DNA of 64,000 bases. It comes from Hippophae tibetana (taxonomy: Eukaryota; Streptophyta; Magnoliopsida; Rosales; Elaeagnaceae). The notes below the pieces were generated by a model, which had not been told where the DNA came from, did no database searches, and was given only the letters and a program-made list of their open reading frames with translations. How positions within the stretch are numbered: position 1 is the stretch's first letter; each line of letters opens with the position of its first letter. This document shows positions 36,682 through 47,430 of the stretch, one piece after another. The DNA is taken from contig CM072810.1 in assembly GCA_037013495.1 (NCBI GenBank), positions 104,870,898 through 104,934,897 on the forward strand, read 5' to 3'. The position numbers and the translations under genes were made by a program.

Positions 36682-36826
36682 TATTAAAAATATTAAAAAT
36701 ATTAAAAATAACAGTACAATAACACAAGAATTAGATTATATAGAAAATCCTATTACATAAAACTAGTTCTTGAGCATGAGAGAAGCAAAGAAAACAACAT
36801 AGAAAAGAGAAAAGAAGATGAAGGTG
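36529..36826 (-). mobile_element. possible outer part of a Copia 3' LTR
   Basis: The stretch starting TGTTCGGATTTTACTCATAG at ~36529 resembles, over its first ~45 bases, the sequence next to the Copia primer binding site at 47430 (TGTTGGGATTTCAATCTACC). If both are LTR ends, the CACTA element at 36827 sits inside this LTR and the remaining LTR piece is ~40573-40890. Similarity fades after ~45 bp, so this is a hypothesis. Confidence 0.35.
36638..36708. repeat. (AT)n microsatellite followed by a TTAAAAATA array
   Basis: Roughly 18 AT dinucleotides to about 36676, then four near-identical TTAAAAATA/ATTAAAAAT units. Simple sequence only. Confidence 0.9.
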
Positions 36827-37527
36827 CACTACTACATAAATATGTATTAAAGTCGGTTAAAAACCGAATTTAAATTTAGAGACTTAAAATGTAAAGTCGG
36901 TTCACCGGATGAACTGACTTTACAGGTAACATTTTTAGATTTGTTTTTATTTTTATTTTCATTTTTCGTATTATTCAATATATATATAAAACATAAAAAA
37001 ACTAAAATATAAATAATAATACAAATAATTAAAAATTTATATATATTTAATTACTTGATAATTAAATTTATTACAAAAACAAATAATGCATAAATAATAC
37101 ATATAGTTAACTTAAATTACAAATAAAATAATGCCGTCAAAGTATAATTATTATGCGATCGAGTAAGCTTGGTTGACTTAGAATCTTGTTTGGCCTTCAC
37201 AAGTATTATGACAAAAAAACAGTTGATCCATATAACAAATATTCCCCTACATACATGAGCACGTAAAACATCTATCAAAAAACAGTTTAAACTTCAAACA
37301 TACGAATGAAGAAATTAAATCATTATAAATATTACTATCAAAAAGAGATTACCACGTACAACGAAATTTGACTAACTCATAGTAGCACTTTATTAATCAT
37401 TTGTTTATACATATGAAGTTATTTGGAATCTCTACTAGTATTTTATAATGCTATATATAATGAACTCTAAATATGAAATCAATTGTAACTTCGATTTCTT
37501 ACTTGGCTTGTGTGAGTTTTGGTGCCC

Positions 37528-39658
37528 TTAAACATATAGAACACGTTCATGGGCAACAAAACTCATACAAACCAAGAAACAAATCGGAGTTACGTACACC
37601 TGATTTGTACATTTAGATTTGTTGCATATTGTATTGAAGAATGAACAAAGCCGAATTATTGATATTCGAACATGTTTTGGAAGAATTGATCTCATAGCAA
37701 CTGGTAATAACTGTTGCATTAAGATATGACAGTCATGTGATTTCAATCCATACAGTCTCTTATCGGTGATAGACACAAAATTTCTTAAGTTGGATGAGTA
37801 ACCATCAGGAACTTTCACACCTTCCAAACATTTACAAAACACATCATTCTCTTTTGTTGACATTGTATATGATGCTGGTGATAAGTATATTCGATTCTTA
37901 TCATTTTCCACCCTTGGTTCCAATTCAGGCCGTATGCCTAGTTTCTTTAAATCCAATCTTGCTTTAATGCCATCCTTTGTTTTTCCAGGTATATTAAGTA
38001 AAGTGCCAATCAAGCTCTCACATACATTCTTCTCAATGTGCATGACATCTAAGATGTGACGAATGTGTAGGTCTTTCCAATAAGGTAATTGCTAAAATAT
38101 TGATTTTTTTTCAACAACCATGGTAATTTGGTTCAAACTCTTTTTCATTTTCACCCATTTCATTAGTTGACCTCTTTCGTTTCCCTACCTTGGTGAGTTT
38201 TTTTTCATCTTTCCATATCATTTGAATGTCATCCCATTCGATTGCCTTAATATCTCAATACCTCGCAAAGGTCGAGTTGCATGATCATGATCTTCTTCAC
38301 CATCGAACGGTTTCTTTTGGTATCTAAACTTGTGTCCAGATGGTAAAAATCTCCTATGTCTTCTATAAGACATCTTTCGTCCATGAACAAGATAATTTGC
38401 AGAAGTTCCATTACTACATATAGGACATCCCTTGTAACCTTTTGTTGCATGTCCTGATAAGTTTCCATAGGTAGGAAAATCATTAATTGTCTATAAAAGG
38501 ACCCCCTTCAAGTTAAAGTATTATTCTTTATATGCATCGTAAACATTTACACCATCATTCCACAACGTCTTTAAATCATCTATCAGAGGCTGCAAATATA
38601 CATCAATATCAACACCGGGTTTTTTCGGTCCTGAGATCAATAATGTTAACATCATGAATTTTCTTTTCATACACAACCAGGGAGGAAGGTTGTATGTTAC
38701 CATAATTACTGGCCAACAACTATATCTACTATTGAGGGAACTATGTGGATTAATTCCATCAGTAGCAATGGCAAGACGAAGATTGCACGGATCAGATGAA
38801 AATTGAGGAGATAAATTATCTACTACTTTCCAATTTGGAGAATCACAAGGATGACATAGCACCTCATCATCAGATCGATTATCTGAATGCCAAGTCAACA
38901 TCTTTGATGTATATTAACTATTGAACAACCTTTGAAAGCGAGGAATCGGAGGAAAGTACCAAAGAATCTTTACAGGCACGCCTTTTTTATGTGTTGTACT
39001 CTCATTTGTACCATGCTTCCATCTCGATTCTTTACACATAGGACAATCATGTAATGCCTCATATTCTTTTCTATAAAGAATGCAATCATTAGGACAAGCG
39101 TGAATCTTATGATATTTCATGCCAAATCAACTAAGAGATTTCTTCACTTCATACATTGAAGATGGCAATTCAATACCCTCAGGAAACATATCGACTAGTA
39201 GATTTAGTAATTCTGTGAATCCCTTGTCAAAAAAACCATGTTTTGCCTTCACATTGTACAAATGAACCAATCTTGACATTTTAGTGTATTTTTTGCATTT
39301 TGGATACAACGGTTTTTCGGCATCTTCTATAAGTTTATTAAAGGTTTCGGGATCATTATGATAAGATGTATGTAATCCACTCACATTCTTATTATACTTT
39401 TCCCCATGAGTATTATCAATATATTTCTCCATGATAATACCAACATTTATAGCTCAATAGAATACCATTACGGATAAGGTGATACTTAACCTCATCAAAT
39501 TCATGAAATCGCTCATTTTTACATTTAACACATGGGCATCGAATCATACTACTTCCAGTATTACTAGTTCTACAAGCAAATTCCATGAAACTTTCAACTC
39601 CAGAAATATAGTCTTGCTCAATTCTACACTTTGACATCCAAGATTTGTCCATTTTCAA
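37528..39658 (-). pseudogene. TNP2-like CACTA transposase, broken and 3'-truncated
   Basis: From ATG at 39656 the minus strand reads the transposase-associated domain (MDKSWM, CPCVKCKN, HLIRNGI), a linker, then the zinc-binding block YHKIHACPNDCILYRKEYE with CPMCKESRWK, the TNP2 core (LTWHSDNRS, DNLSPQFSSDPCNLRLAIATDGINPH, TYNLPPWLCMKRKFMMLTLLISGPKKPG, DVYLQPLIDDLKTLWNDGV), CPICSNGTSANYLVHGRKMSYRRHRRFL, and further on LDVMHIEKNVCESLIGTLLNI and LPVAMRSILPKHV. Frames shift or stop at about 39415, 39125, 38910, 38520, 38240 and 38090. The C-terminal region beyond the start of the DUF4218-like block is missing. It is clearly a former autonomous-type transposase, now inactive. Confidence 0.88.
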
Positions 39659-40399
39659 TTAATGACATTAATTAAACATATTACATAATTATGTATACAA
39701 TGAATATATTTCAAGTATTATTATATATAAATTTTCTAATTATTAGAATATATATATCAAAACATACATAATGCAAAACAGTTATCATTTTAATCATTTT
39801 ACAAAACCATTTCTATACAAATTAAAAAATAAGCAACATGTTTCATGAATATATAAAAATCAATCACGCGGTTGATTCTAATTTCTAAGCATGTTACTAT
39901 ATCATAATTAAAAAGTAATATTAATTATACGTATATAAATAAATTTATCCACGCAAACCCACACAACATTTCAAATATTATTGAATACATACAATAAGTC
40001 AAACATTATTACAAGCAAACTAAAAAACATAACTAAATCAAAAATTTATACAAAATATAAAACAAACTGATCGAATAATAAGCTAGATGCATTCTGCATA
40101 AACTAAGTCAAACATAATAACAAACAAGATATATACCTAAATCAATAACAGAAAATGGGTATAATTTTTTTTAATATTTTGCTAAAAAAAATAGAAGAAC
40201 TGACAGATAATGTGAGAAGAGAAATATAACTTACAAAATGACGTTACAAATGATGGTCGGAGGTGGCCAGAAATTTAGAACGAAGGTGGCGCACGGTGTA
40301 GATTTTGGGAGAAAATGGAGAAGAGTGAGGAATAAAATGGAGGAGAGAGGAAGAAAACTGGATTCTGTATAAAAAATGACCCGAATGTGAATATATTAG

Positions 40400-40497
40400 G
40401 TGGATAGCGTCGGTTGACGTGGAGAACCCATGCTATGTCACGTGGATAGCGTCGGTTGACGTGGATAGCGTCGGTTGACGTGGAGAACCGACTTTAA
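40400..40497 (+). repeat. 19-bp subterminal repeats of the CACTA element
   Basis: GTGGATAGCGTCGGTTGAC occurs at 40400-40418, 40442-40460 and, directly adjoining, 40461-40479. Two of the copies are followed by GTGGAGAACC. In the CACTA family such subterminal motifs are transposase binding sites; the same role here is inferred. Confidence 0.8.
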
Positions 40498-40810
40498 ATT
40501 CATTATAAGTCAGTTTTTTCCAAAAACCGACTTTACACAGCGACTTATATACCCTTTTTTGTAGTAGTGGTGTATCGACATAAAAAGAAACAAATGACAA
40601 GGTATTGAGCAAACAACTATAATAGGTGTACAAATACTTCAATGCCAAGTGAAGAAACTTCCCCTACATCTATATACATCAATCCATTATTTTAGCCCGT
40701 GTATCCACACATCAAATGGGATAAATAATTTAATAAGAACTAAGAACTGATACAAATTAAAAAAAACACATATTAATAATGTATTATATCATATAATAAA
40801 TATATTTATA

Positions 40811-41152
40811 CTATGCATGCAACAATGAAGTATGTTCAAATCCTAAGTCTCCTAAATGCCCCATTGACTTATAGTGACAAACAAAATTAACAATTCTCCA
40901 CCTTGATATTGAGAAAATGCTTAAATATAAGACTCTGATCAAATTCAAACAATATTTAAATTTGGCTATTAGTAATGATTTTGTTAGCATATTAGATGGG
41001 TTGTTCTTGAAGGAGACCTTATGACACAATGTTCCTAATAAAATGCATTTTTACATCTACATACTTGTATATGAAATGAAACACAAGATTTTTACATAAA
41101 TAAATTTTAGATTGACTATCACAGAATACAATATCTTTAACATCATTAGAAA
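40811..41152 (-). mobile_element. Copia RNase H C-terminal part, left of the hAT insertion
   Basis: The minus strand reads NPSNMLTKSLLIAKFKYCLNLI (family pattern NPADMLTK...KFxxCLxLI) near 40930-41020, then, further upstream on that strand, DSQSKIYLCKNLVFHF near 41110, a clear Copia RNase H order. A polypurine tract (AAGGTGGAGAAT on the minus strand, ~40890-40903) and a TGTTAATTTTG LTR start follow. The coding piece ends exactly where the 8-bp target duplication of the hAT begins, and resumes at 46476. Confidence 0.8.
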
Positions 41153-44100
41153 TTAGGGGTGTCCAAAAATCGGGCCGAATCGGATTAAACCAAAAAACTG
41201 GACCAGATCGAACCGAGCAGTTTTGTAAATGAAATGGTCTGATCTAGTCCGTATTAAGTAAAACCGATTTTAAAACAATCCGATCCGGTTATAAAAAATT
41301 ATAAACCGGTCGGACCAAACCAGACCGGTTTTATTAAATAAATAATTTTTTTATATATAAACTGAGGTATATATATATATATTTTTGTTTTCGAGTTAAG
41401 GCATTAAGTCGTTAACCCTAACCCTAGAAATCGCAATTCCTCATTTCCTCTACCGCTTTGTGTTTGTCGTCTAGGCTCTAGGTCTGATCGTCTATGCTTC
41501 CACCAGTAACTAGCCACCGTTCCTTGCATTGCATTGACCAGCAACTATCCACTGTTCCACGCATCGCTTCCACCAGTAGCTAGCCACCTTTCCTCGCGTT
41601 GCTTCCACCAACAACTAACCATCTCTCCTCGTGTCGCGTCGTGTCACGACAACCATGGACGAAAATCACGAAATAGATATGTGGTCTACTGGTAGTAGTT
41701 TTTTCCTAAGTTTATTAGTCATATCGTATGTTTTTTCCTGAATAAACTGAATGGCAAGTCTGAACTCTGAAATCTGAATGGTATGTCGTTTTTTTGTTAG
41801 TTTGAAGTCTGAACACTTTTTTCAGACAGAGTTCAGTTTTGTTTAAAAGGTGGAAACTAATTAATATTGTTAGAACTTCAGTTAAATTGTTAAGTACATT
41901 GCCCCTTTTTTAAAGCTTAATTATTTTGATTAAGTTCTCTTTATAGATTAAATATATATAATTCATTCTATTAATGTTTGATCATTATGAATTTCAAGAG
42001 TTTAGGTAGTTGGTTTCATATGGTTTAATATATAAACTAACATTTTATTGATAAAATTAAGTTACATGGATTGTTGAATAATTTATCAAATTATAACTAA
42101 TCTATTAAAATTATATTTTAATTAATTAAATTTAAATTGTGGTGATTTATATAGATGAATTAATCTGTATTTTTGTCATAAAATAATGTACATAAATATT
42201 TTAAGACTGATATTACTTTTGTAATTGACTTATAAATATGATTCAGACAATATCTTAAGTATACTTTAAGTGCTTAAGTTTATTTATATTTATGAATATA
42301 ATATAGTCAAGTGTTTATTTTGCATATTTGATTAAATTGACTTTATATTTAATATAATTCAATTATATTTCCTCAATTTCTTTTGAGAGAAGTTTGATTT
42401 TCTAATTAGTTTCAGATTTTAGGAAGTAAATATTTTACTTCGGGACAAGTTTATGTATTAATTTTTCATATTTTTATTATAAGATTCTGAATGTCCATGC
42501 TTATAAATGGTAAATTAATACATGTATGTTTATTTTGAATTTATTTATACATGTCCATACTTCAATTGAACCGATTATAAAACATTCATGTGGATTTGAC
42601 TCAATTTTACACTAAAGAGAGTGTTCGAATTAGGTTTAGGAAAGGCGAGAAAGAAAGATGGAGAGCTAAAATTTTAATATATTTTTTAACTTAATTTATT
42701 TTCAAAGCTCATCATTATTTAAATTAGTTTAGTTGTTAATTATGTTTTGTTTTAATAATACTTGCATGTTTTTTTGTTAGTATGAAGTTTAAATTAGTTT
42801 AGGTAAGATATCAATGTCTTTCCATTGTTAGCAATCTGTCTTTACGTCAAATATTTTAGGTACACTAGCCATTATAAATAAATTAATAAATAAAATATTG
42901 GAGTTCTTTCATCGTTATTCCCAATTCCATAATTGAATTGTTCTTTCTCTCCCTCTCTTTTGTAATTGTTATATATTATAAGTGTCATTTATTTTGTATA
43001 AAATATATGTGTACGAGTAACAAGATATGAATATACTTTACGTATATGAACACTAATTGATTTAGTGAAAACTTATAAACAATTAGAAAAAATGAGCATG
43101 TGTACAAAACATTTCTCACTCCAATTTTTATATAACCCAATTATTCATATAATTTCCTACATATGTATAGAAAATGTTTAAAAATGAAATTTTATCATGC
43201 AAAGCAATTACATTATAACTTTTTAATTACATTCTCTATATTTTCAATTATACAACCTTATAACTGGTGTACATAATACAATTGTTTAATTAGGGATATA
43301 TGTGTACTATAGTTAACAATATAAAAAAATTAAGTTCTTGTTAGAAATTGAGGTAATTGCACATATAATATTTACCTAATAACTATTACAAAAAAAAAAC
43401 AACTAATGTCGCAATGGAAAATGAACATAAAATATTTACCTAATAACTATTAAAAAAAACGACATACCATTCAGATTTTAGTGACTTGTGTTCAAATTAT
43501 GGTTATGTAAAATTTTGTGCGTGTAGCCTTTTATTTAAAAAGAATATTAACAATCAACCTCAAAAAAATTTACAAAGAAAAATGTTGTTAGTTGCAGTTA
43601 TTTTTGCACATATACACAGTGGCCAACATATGAAGACCTTATTTTGTAAATATACACAGTACAAAGTAATAAAATTTTAGATAATGTTTTGTTCTGTTTA
43701 TATCATAATTTGTCCGTTTTGTTCTAATTAGTTATTTTAGTTTTAAAATGATTTTTGATTAAGTACAAAAAGTAATATTCTATATAGAGGTGATGATTTA
43801 CATGAGTTTATTGGATCAAGTCAATTTCCAGACTTTACTATGTCTTTGAGTGAAGACATTGAACCTAAAATTCATCCGAATGAAATGGAAAACCCACCAC
43901 AGAATTTAAATGACTCGTCTTCAAAAAGAGAAATAGAAGTAATGTTCACCCCGATAACAAATATGATATGAAGAAACCAAAAAATTTTAGGTCAAAAATA
44001 TGGAATCATTTTTCATATATTTTACCCTATGATATGGAAAATTCTAGAGCTACATGTCATTATTGTAAAAAAAAAAAAGCTATGTTGCTCACCCCACAAG

Positions 44101-46467
44101 GAATGGAACTACTTCAATGATATATCACTTCAAAAATTTATGTAAGAAGATTCCTAAAGAAGTAGATAAATGACAAAAGATGTTAAGTTTTCAAACACAA
44201 AAAGGAGAGGGTAATACGACAACTCATAAATTAGTTGTTGTATCATTTGATGCAAAACGTGCTAGAGTTGTTTTGGCATAAATGATTATTATTGATGAAT
44301 TGTCTTTTAGGTTTGTTGAGGGTGAGGGATTTAAAGATTTTATAGCCGAAATTTGTCCTAAGTTTCATGTGTCATCTCGTCAAACAATTTCTAGAGATGT
44401 GTTTCAACTTTATTTAGATGAGAAAAAAAGTTTGAGGAACTTTTTCATAAGTGAAAAGCAAAGAGTTTCTCTTACTAGTGATTGTTGGACTTCAATTTAA
44501 AATATTAATTATATTTGTCTAACCACTCATTATATTGACAAAGATTGGAAATTACAAAAGAGAATTATAAAATTTTGTCAAGTTGAGAATCATAAAGGTA
44601 ATACAATTGGGAGAATGATAGAACAAAGTTTGCGTGATTGGGGTATATGTAAGGTATTCACCATAACACTTGATAATGCTTCCTCAAATGATACTATTGT
44701 GTCATACTTGAAAAGGAAGCTAAAAAATTGGAATGATGGACTTGTTTTGAGTGGGGAGTTCTTTCATGTGCGATATTGTGCTCACATTTTGAATTTGATT
44801 GTAAGAGATGGACTTAAAAATCTTCGTGGTACTATTATGAGTATTCGTTGTGTTGTAAGATATGTTAGATCCTCTCCTTTGAGATTACAAAAGTTTAAAA
44901 TGTGTTCTATTAAGAAAAGTATTGAGTTCAAAGGAAGTGTCGTGCTAAACGTGCCTACAAGATGGAACTCCACATATATAATGTTAAAACCTTCTTTAGA
45001 TTTTCAAAAAGTATTTGATCGTCTTGAAGAAGAGGAAGGAACAAACTTTATTTCTTATTTTCATGAGGAGCGATCGAATGTTAGGCCTCCAACATTAGAT
45101 GAGTGGAAGAATGCTAGTGTTTTTGTCAAGTTTTTGAAGACTTTTTATGAATCTACTAAAGCATTCAGTGCATCTTTATGTACCACATCAAATTTATATT
45201 TTACAAAACAACATAACATTCAATCTCAAATACTTACATGGTGTGGTTCCGATGACTTGTTGTTGAAAAATATGGCTACTAGCATGAAAACAAAATTTGA
45301 GAAGTATTGGGGAAATGTAGATAAGACTAATAAGATGTTGTATGTTGCATTTTTACTTGATCCAAGGTATAAATTAGAGTATTTGAAATTCTTATTTGAA
45401 GAGATTTATGATTTAGAAATTGTTCAAAAATTGAGAGATAATGTTAAAAATAAATTTATGGATCTGTTCAAAGCTTACTATATGTTAGTGCATGGAAATG
45501 ATTTTCAATCTAATGTGACTCAATCACAAGATGTAATAGGAAGGATTCCTTCATCTGAGGAAGCAAGAAAGTTGAAATTTTTTAAACGCTTAGAGGAGAA
45601 AAATAATTTGGAGTTATAAACCGAGGTTGAGAAATATTTGAACACCCCATGTGAAAATGTCATGTTGGATAAGTTTGATATATTGAAATGGTGGGGGGAA
45701 AATTCTTTTAGGTTTCATATCATCTCTCTCATTGCACGTGATGTGTTAGCAATTCAAGTTTCAATTGTTGCATCAGAATCAACTTTTAGTACAAGAGGGC
45801 GCATTCTGGATCAATTTAGGAGTTCTTTGAATCCTAAAATGGTAGAGATATTAGTATGTAGTCAAAATTGGTTCCGTTCTTCCATTAATAATGACTATAT
45901 TCTCTTACCAGAATACAATAATGACCTAGAGATTTATGAAGATGTTGATTTTGTTTGATTGTAGAGTACATTAAAGACACTACAATGATCATTGATGATT
46001 AATAATGGGTAAATTTTAAATATTATTATCTAATGATATATTGTTGTTGATTGTGAGTTTAGATGTTTGTATATGTGTTAGAAATTCTGTGTAAATGAGA
46101 TATTTGGAATTCATTTCTTCATGTCTAATCTTTTTTTTAGATTTTGATAACATCTTATGTATTTATGTATTTATGTATTTAACTATAATATCTATTTATG
46201 TATGATGATAAATGAGCATCACATTTGATTATATCATATTAGATTATATCATATTAGATTATATCATATTAAACTGAATCATATTTATGTATTATTAAAT
46301 GTTTAAATTTTTTAACCAAACCGAACTAAGCCGGACCAAATCGTTCGGTTATAACATTTTGGATAGCCAAATGGTCTGATCCGATCCGATTTCAACTATA
46401 TAAACGGTCCAGTTTGGTTAAATTATTTTTACGCAAAATCGAACTGGACTAGACCATGGACACCCAT
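41153..46467 (+). mobile_element. hAT transposon with 8-bp target duplication
   Basis: The element is bracketed by ATTAGAAA at 41145-41152 and again at 46468-46475, an exact 8-bp duplication as made by hAT transposases. Its ends are short inverted repeats: TTAGGGGTGTCC on the left, GGACACCCAT on the right (complement ATGGGTGTCC). Both subterminal regions (41160-41340 and 46310-46455) are rich in scattered AACCGG, CGGTT and GGTCTGATC motifs in both directions. It carries one transposase gene on the plus strand and interrupts a Copia RNase H. Confidence 0.93.
41655..45958 (+). pseudogene. hAT transposase (BED zinc finger, RICESLEEPER-like), two exons, disrupted
   Basis: A short first exon (41655-41691, MDENHEIDMWSTG) joins in frame at a GT-AG intron to exon 2 at 43790 (GDDLHEFIG). 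Exon 2 holds a BED zinc finger (RATCHYCKK with YHFKNLCKK, ~44050-44150), the RNase H-like transposase core (SLTSDCWTSI ~44470, ITLDNASSNDT ~44660, CAHILNLIVRDGL ~44780, PTRWNSTYIML ~44955), a DUF4413-like middle (LDPRYKLEYLKF ~45358), and the C-terminal hAT dimerisation domain (VASESTFSTRGRILDQFRSSL, ~45768). Two frame changes lie around the BED finger (43.94 and 44.08 kb). In-frame stops occur at ~44172, 44279-44281, 44498-44500 and 45617-45619. From 44282 to 45958 the frame is otherwise continuous, so decay is light. TGA closes it at 45956-45958. Confidence 0.9.
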
Positions 46468-46475
46468 ATTAGAAA

Positions 46476-46914
46476 CAATTCCAAGTTTCCTCGAAAAGCT
46501 TCTCAACCAAGGTGTTCTTTGATTGCTTCTGTGCAGACAATAAACTTAGCCTCTATGGTTGATAATGTCACAATAAATTACAAATTAGATTTTCATGACA
46601 CAACAATACCAAATACTATAAAAATATAGCCAGATAATGATCTTCTTTTGTCCTTGTCTCATATAAAATAAGAGCTAGAATATTCTTGAACAATAGAGAT
46701 ATCAATAGAGTTATTTTGACCATTTATAACTCAGTTAAACAAATATTTAAAGAGAGATATATGAAAGAAGCATCATGAATGTAAGACCTACTTAGTTTCT
46801 GACCATTTATAACTCACAGCTAGGACCTCTTAGCTTTCATAACCTTCAAAAATCAAATTAGAATCACTATTAGTACTAGTGTCAAGCTTATTAGACTTCT
46901 TACCCTTCCTAAGT

Positions 46915-46984
<70 letters not shown>

Positions 46985-47430
46985 TGATCTTGTTTTTTAC
47001 AAAAGTAATAAGTAACATGCTATTTTGAACTAGACTTAGGCCTACCCTTGGATTTATCTGTATACCTTTTATCCCTTTTATCATGCATTCCTCTTGTTGT
47101 ACTAAGAAGGTTTTCATTTTGTATTTTCACAATACATAATCACATGTGCCATCAAACATATTTATTTTTTACATAATATATATTTTAAAATATTAAAATG
47201 AAAAATAATAATAATCAGAGAGAAACATAATGAAAAAGAGAAGACGAAACTCTCTAAGAAAATCCAAAAACTCAAAAGTCAAGATTTTAGAGGAACTTGA
47301 GAAACCCTAGTTTCTAAATCACCAAATAGATCAACTAAGAGGATTCAAAGGTGGATCTTTCGATAGTTCATACAACTTTGATGAACATAAGAAAATCAAA
47401 CAATACAAAATTAAGCTCTGATACCATTTT
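46476..47430 (-). mobile_element. Copia RNase H N-part, gag zinc-knuckle region and primer binding site
   Basis: To the right of the hAT the minus strand resumes Copia RNase H (ALSTIEAKFIVCTEAIKE, 46.50-46.57 kb) and reads on into the region that precedes it, but the reverse transcriptase and integrase are absent. Instead sequence at 46.99-47.11 kb resembles the basic, Cys-containing end of gag (GRPKSSSK with a CYYCKK-like block). The element closes with an exact GCTCTGATACCA at 47415-47426, which on the minus strand is TGGTATCAGAGC, the classic plant Copia primer binding site. The LTR would start near 47430. Confidence 0.75.
46919..46977. repeat. (AT)n microsatellite
   Basis: About 29 uninterrupted AT dinucleotides inside the Copia remnant. 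It produces an artefactual poly(Tyr-Ile) frame on the minus strand. Confidence 0.95.

Larger units (their letters stand above)
36827..40569 (-). mobile_element. CACTA (En/Spm) transposon with both ends and 3-bp target duplication
   Basis: The left end CACTACTACATAAATATG begins at 36827. The right end TTTTTTGTAGTAGTG finishes at 40569. The inverted termini share CACTACTACA exactly. The flanks are GTG at 36824-36826 and GTG at 40570-40572, the 3-bp duplication expected of CACTA transposases. Subterminal GTCGGTT/AACCGAC motifs recur near both ends. The 3743-bp element is oriented so that its transposase reads on the minus strand, and the gene inside is broken, so it needs transposase in trans to move. 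Confidence 0.92.

Noticed and set aside
46830..47117. 95-codon minus-strand frame with a poly(Tyr-Ile) run
   Set aside because: The run is the (AT)n microsatellite. The remaining residues are parts of a Copia gag remnant.
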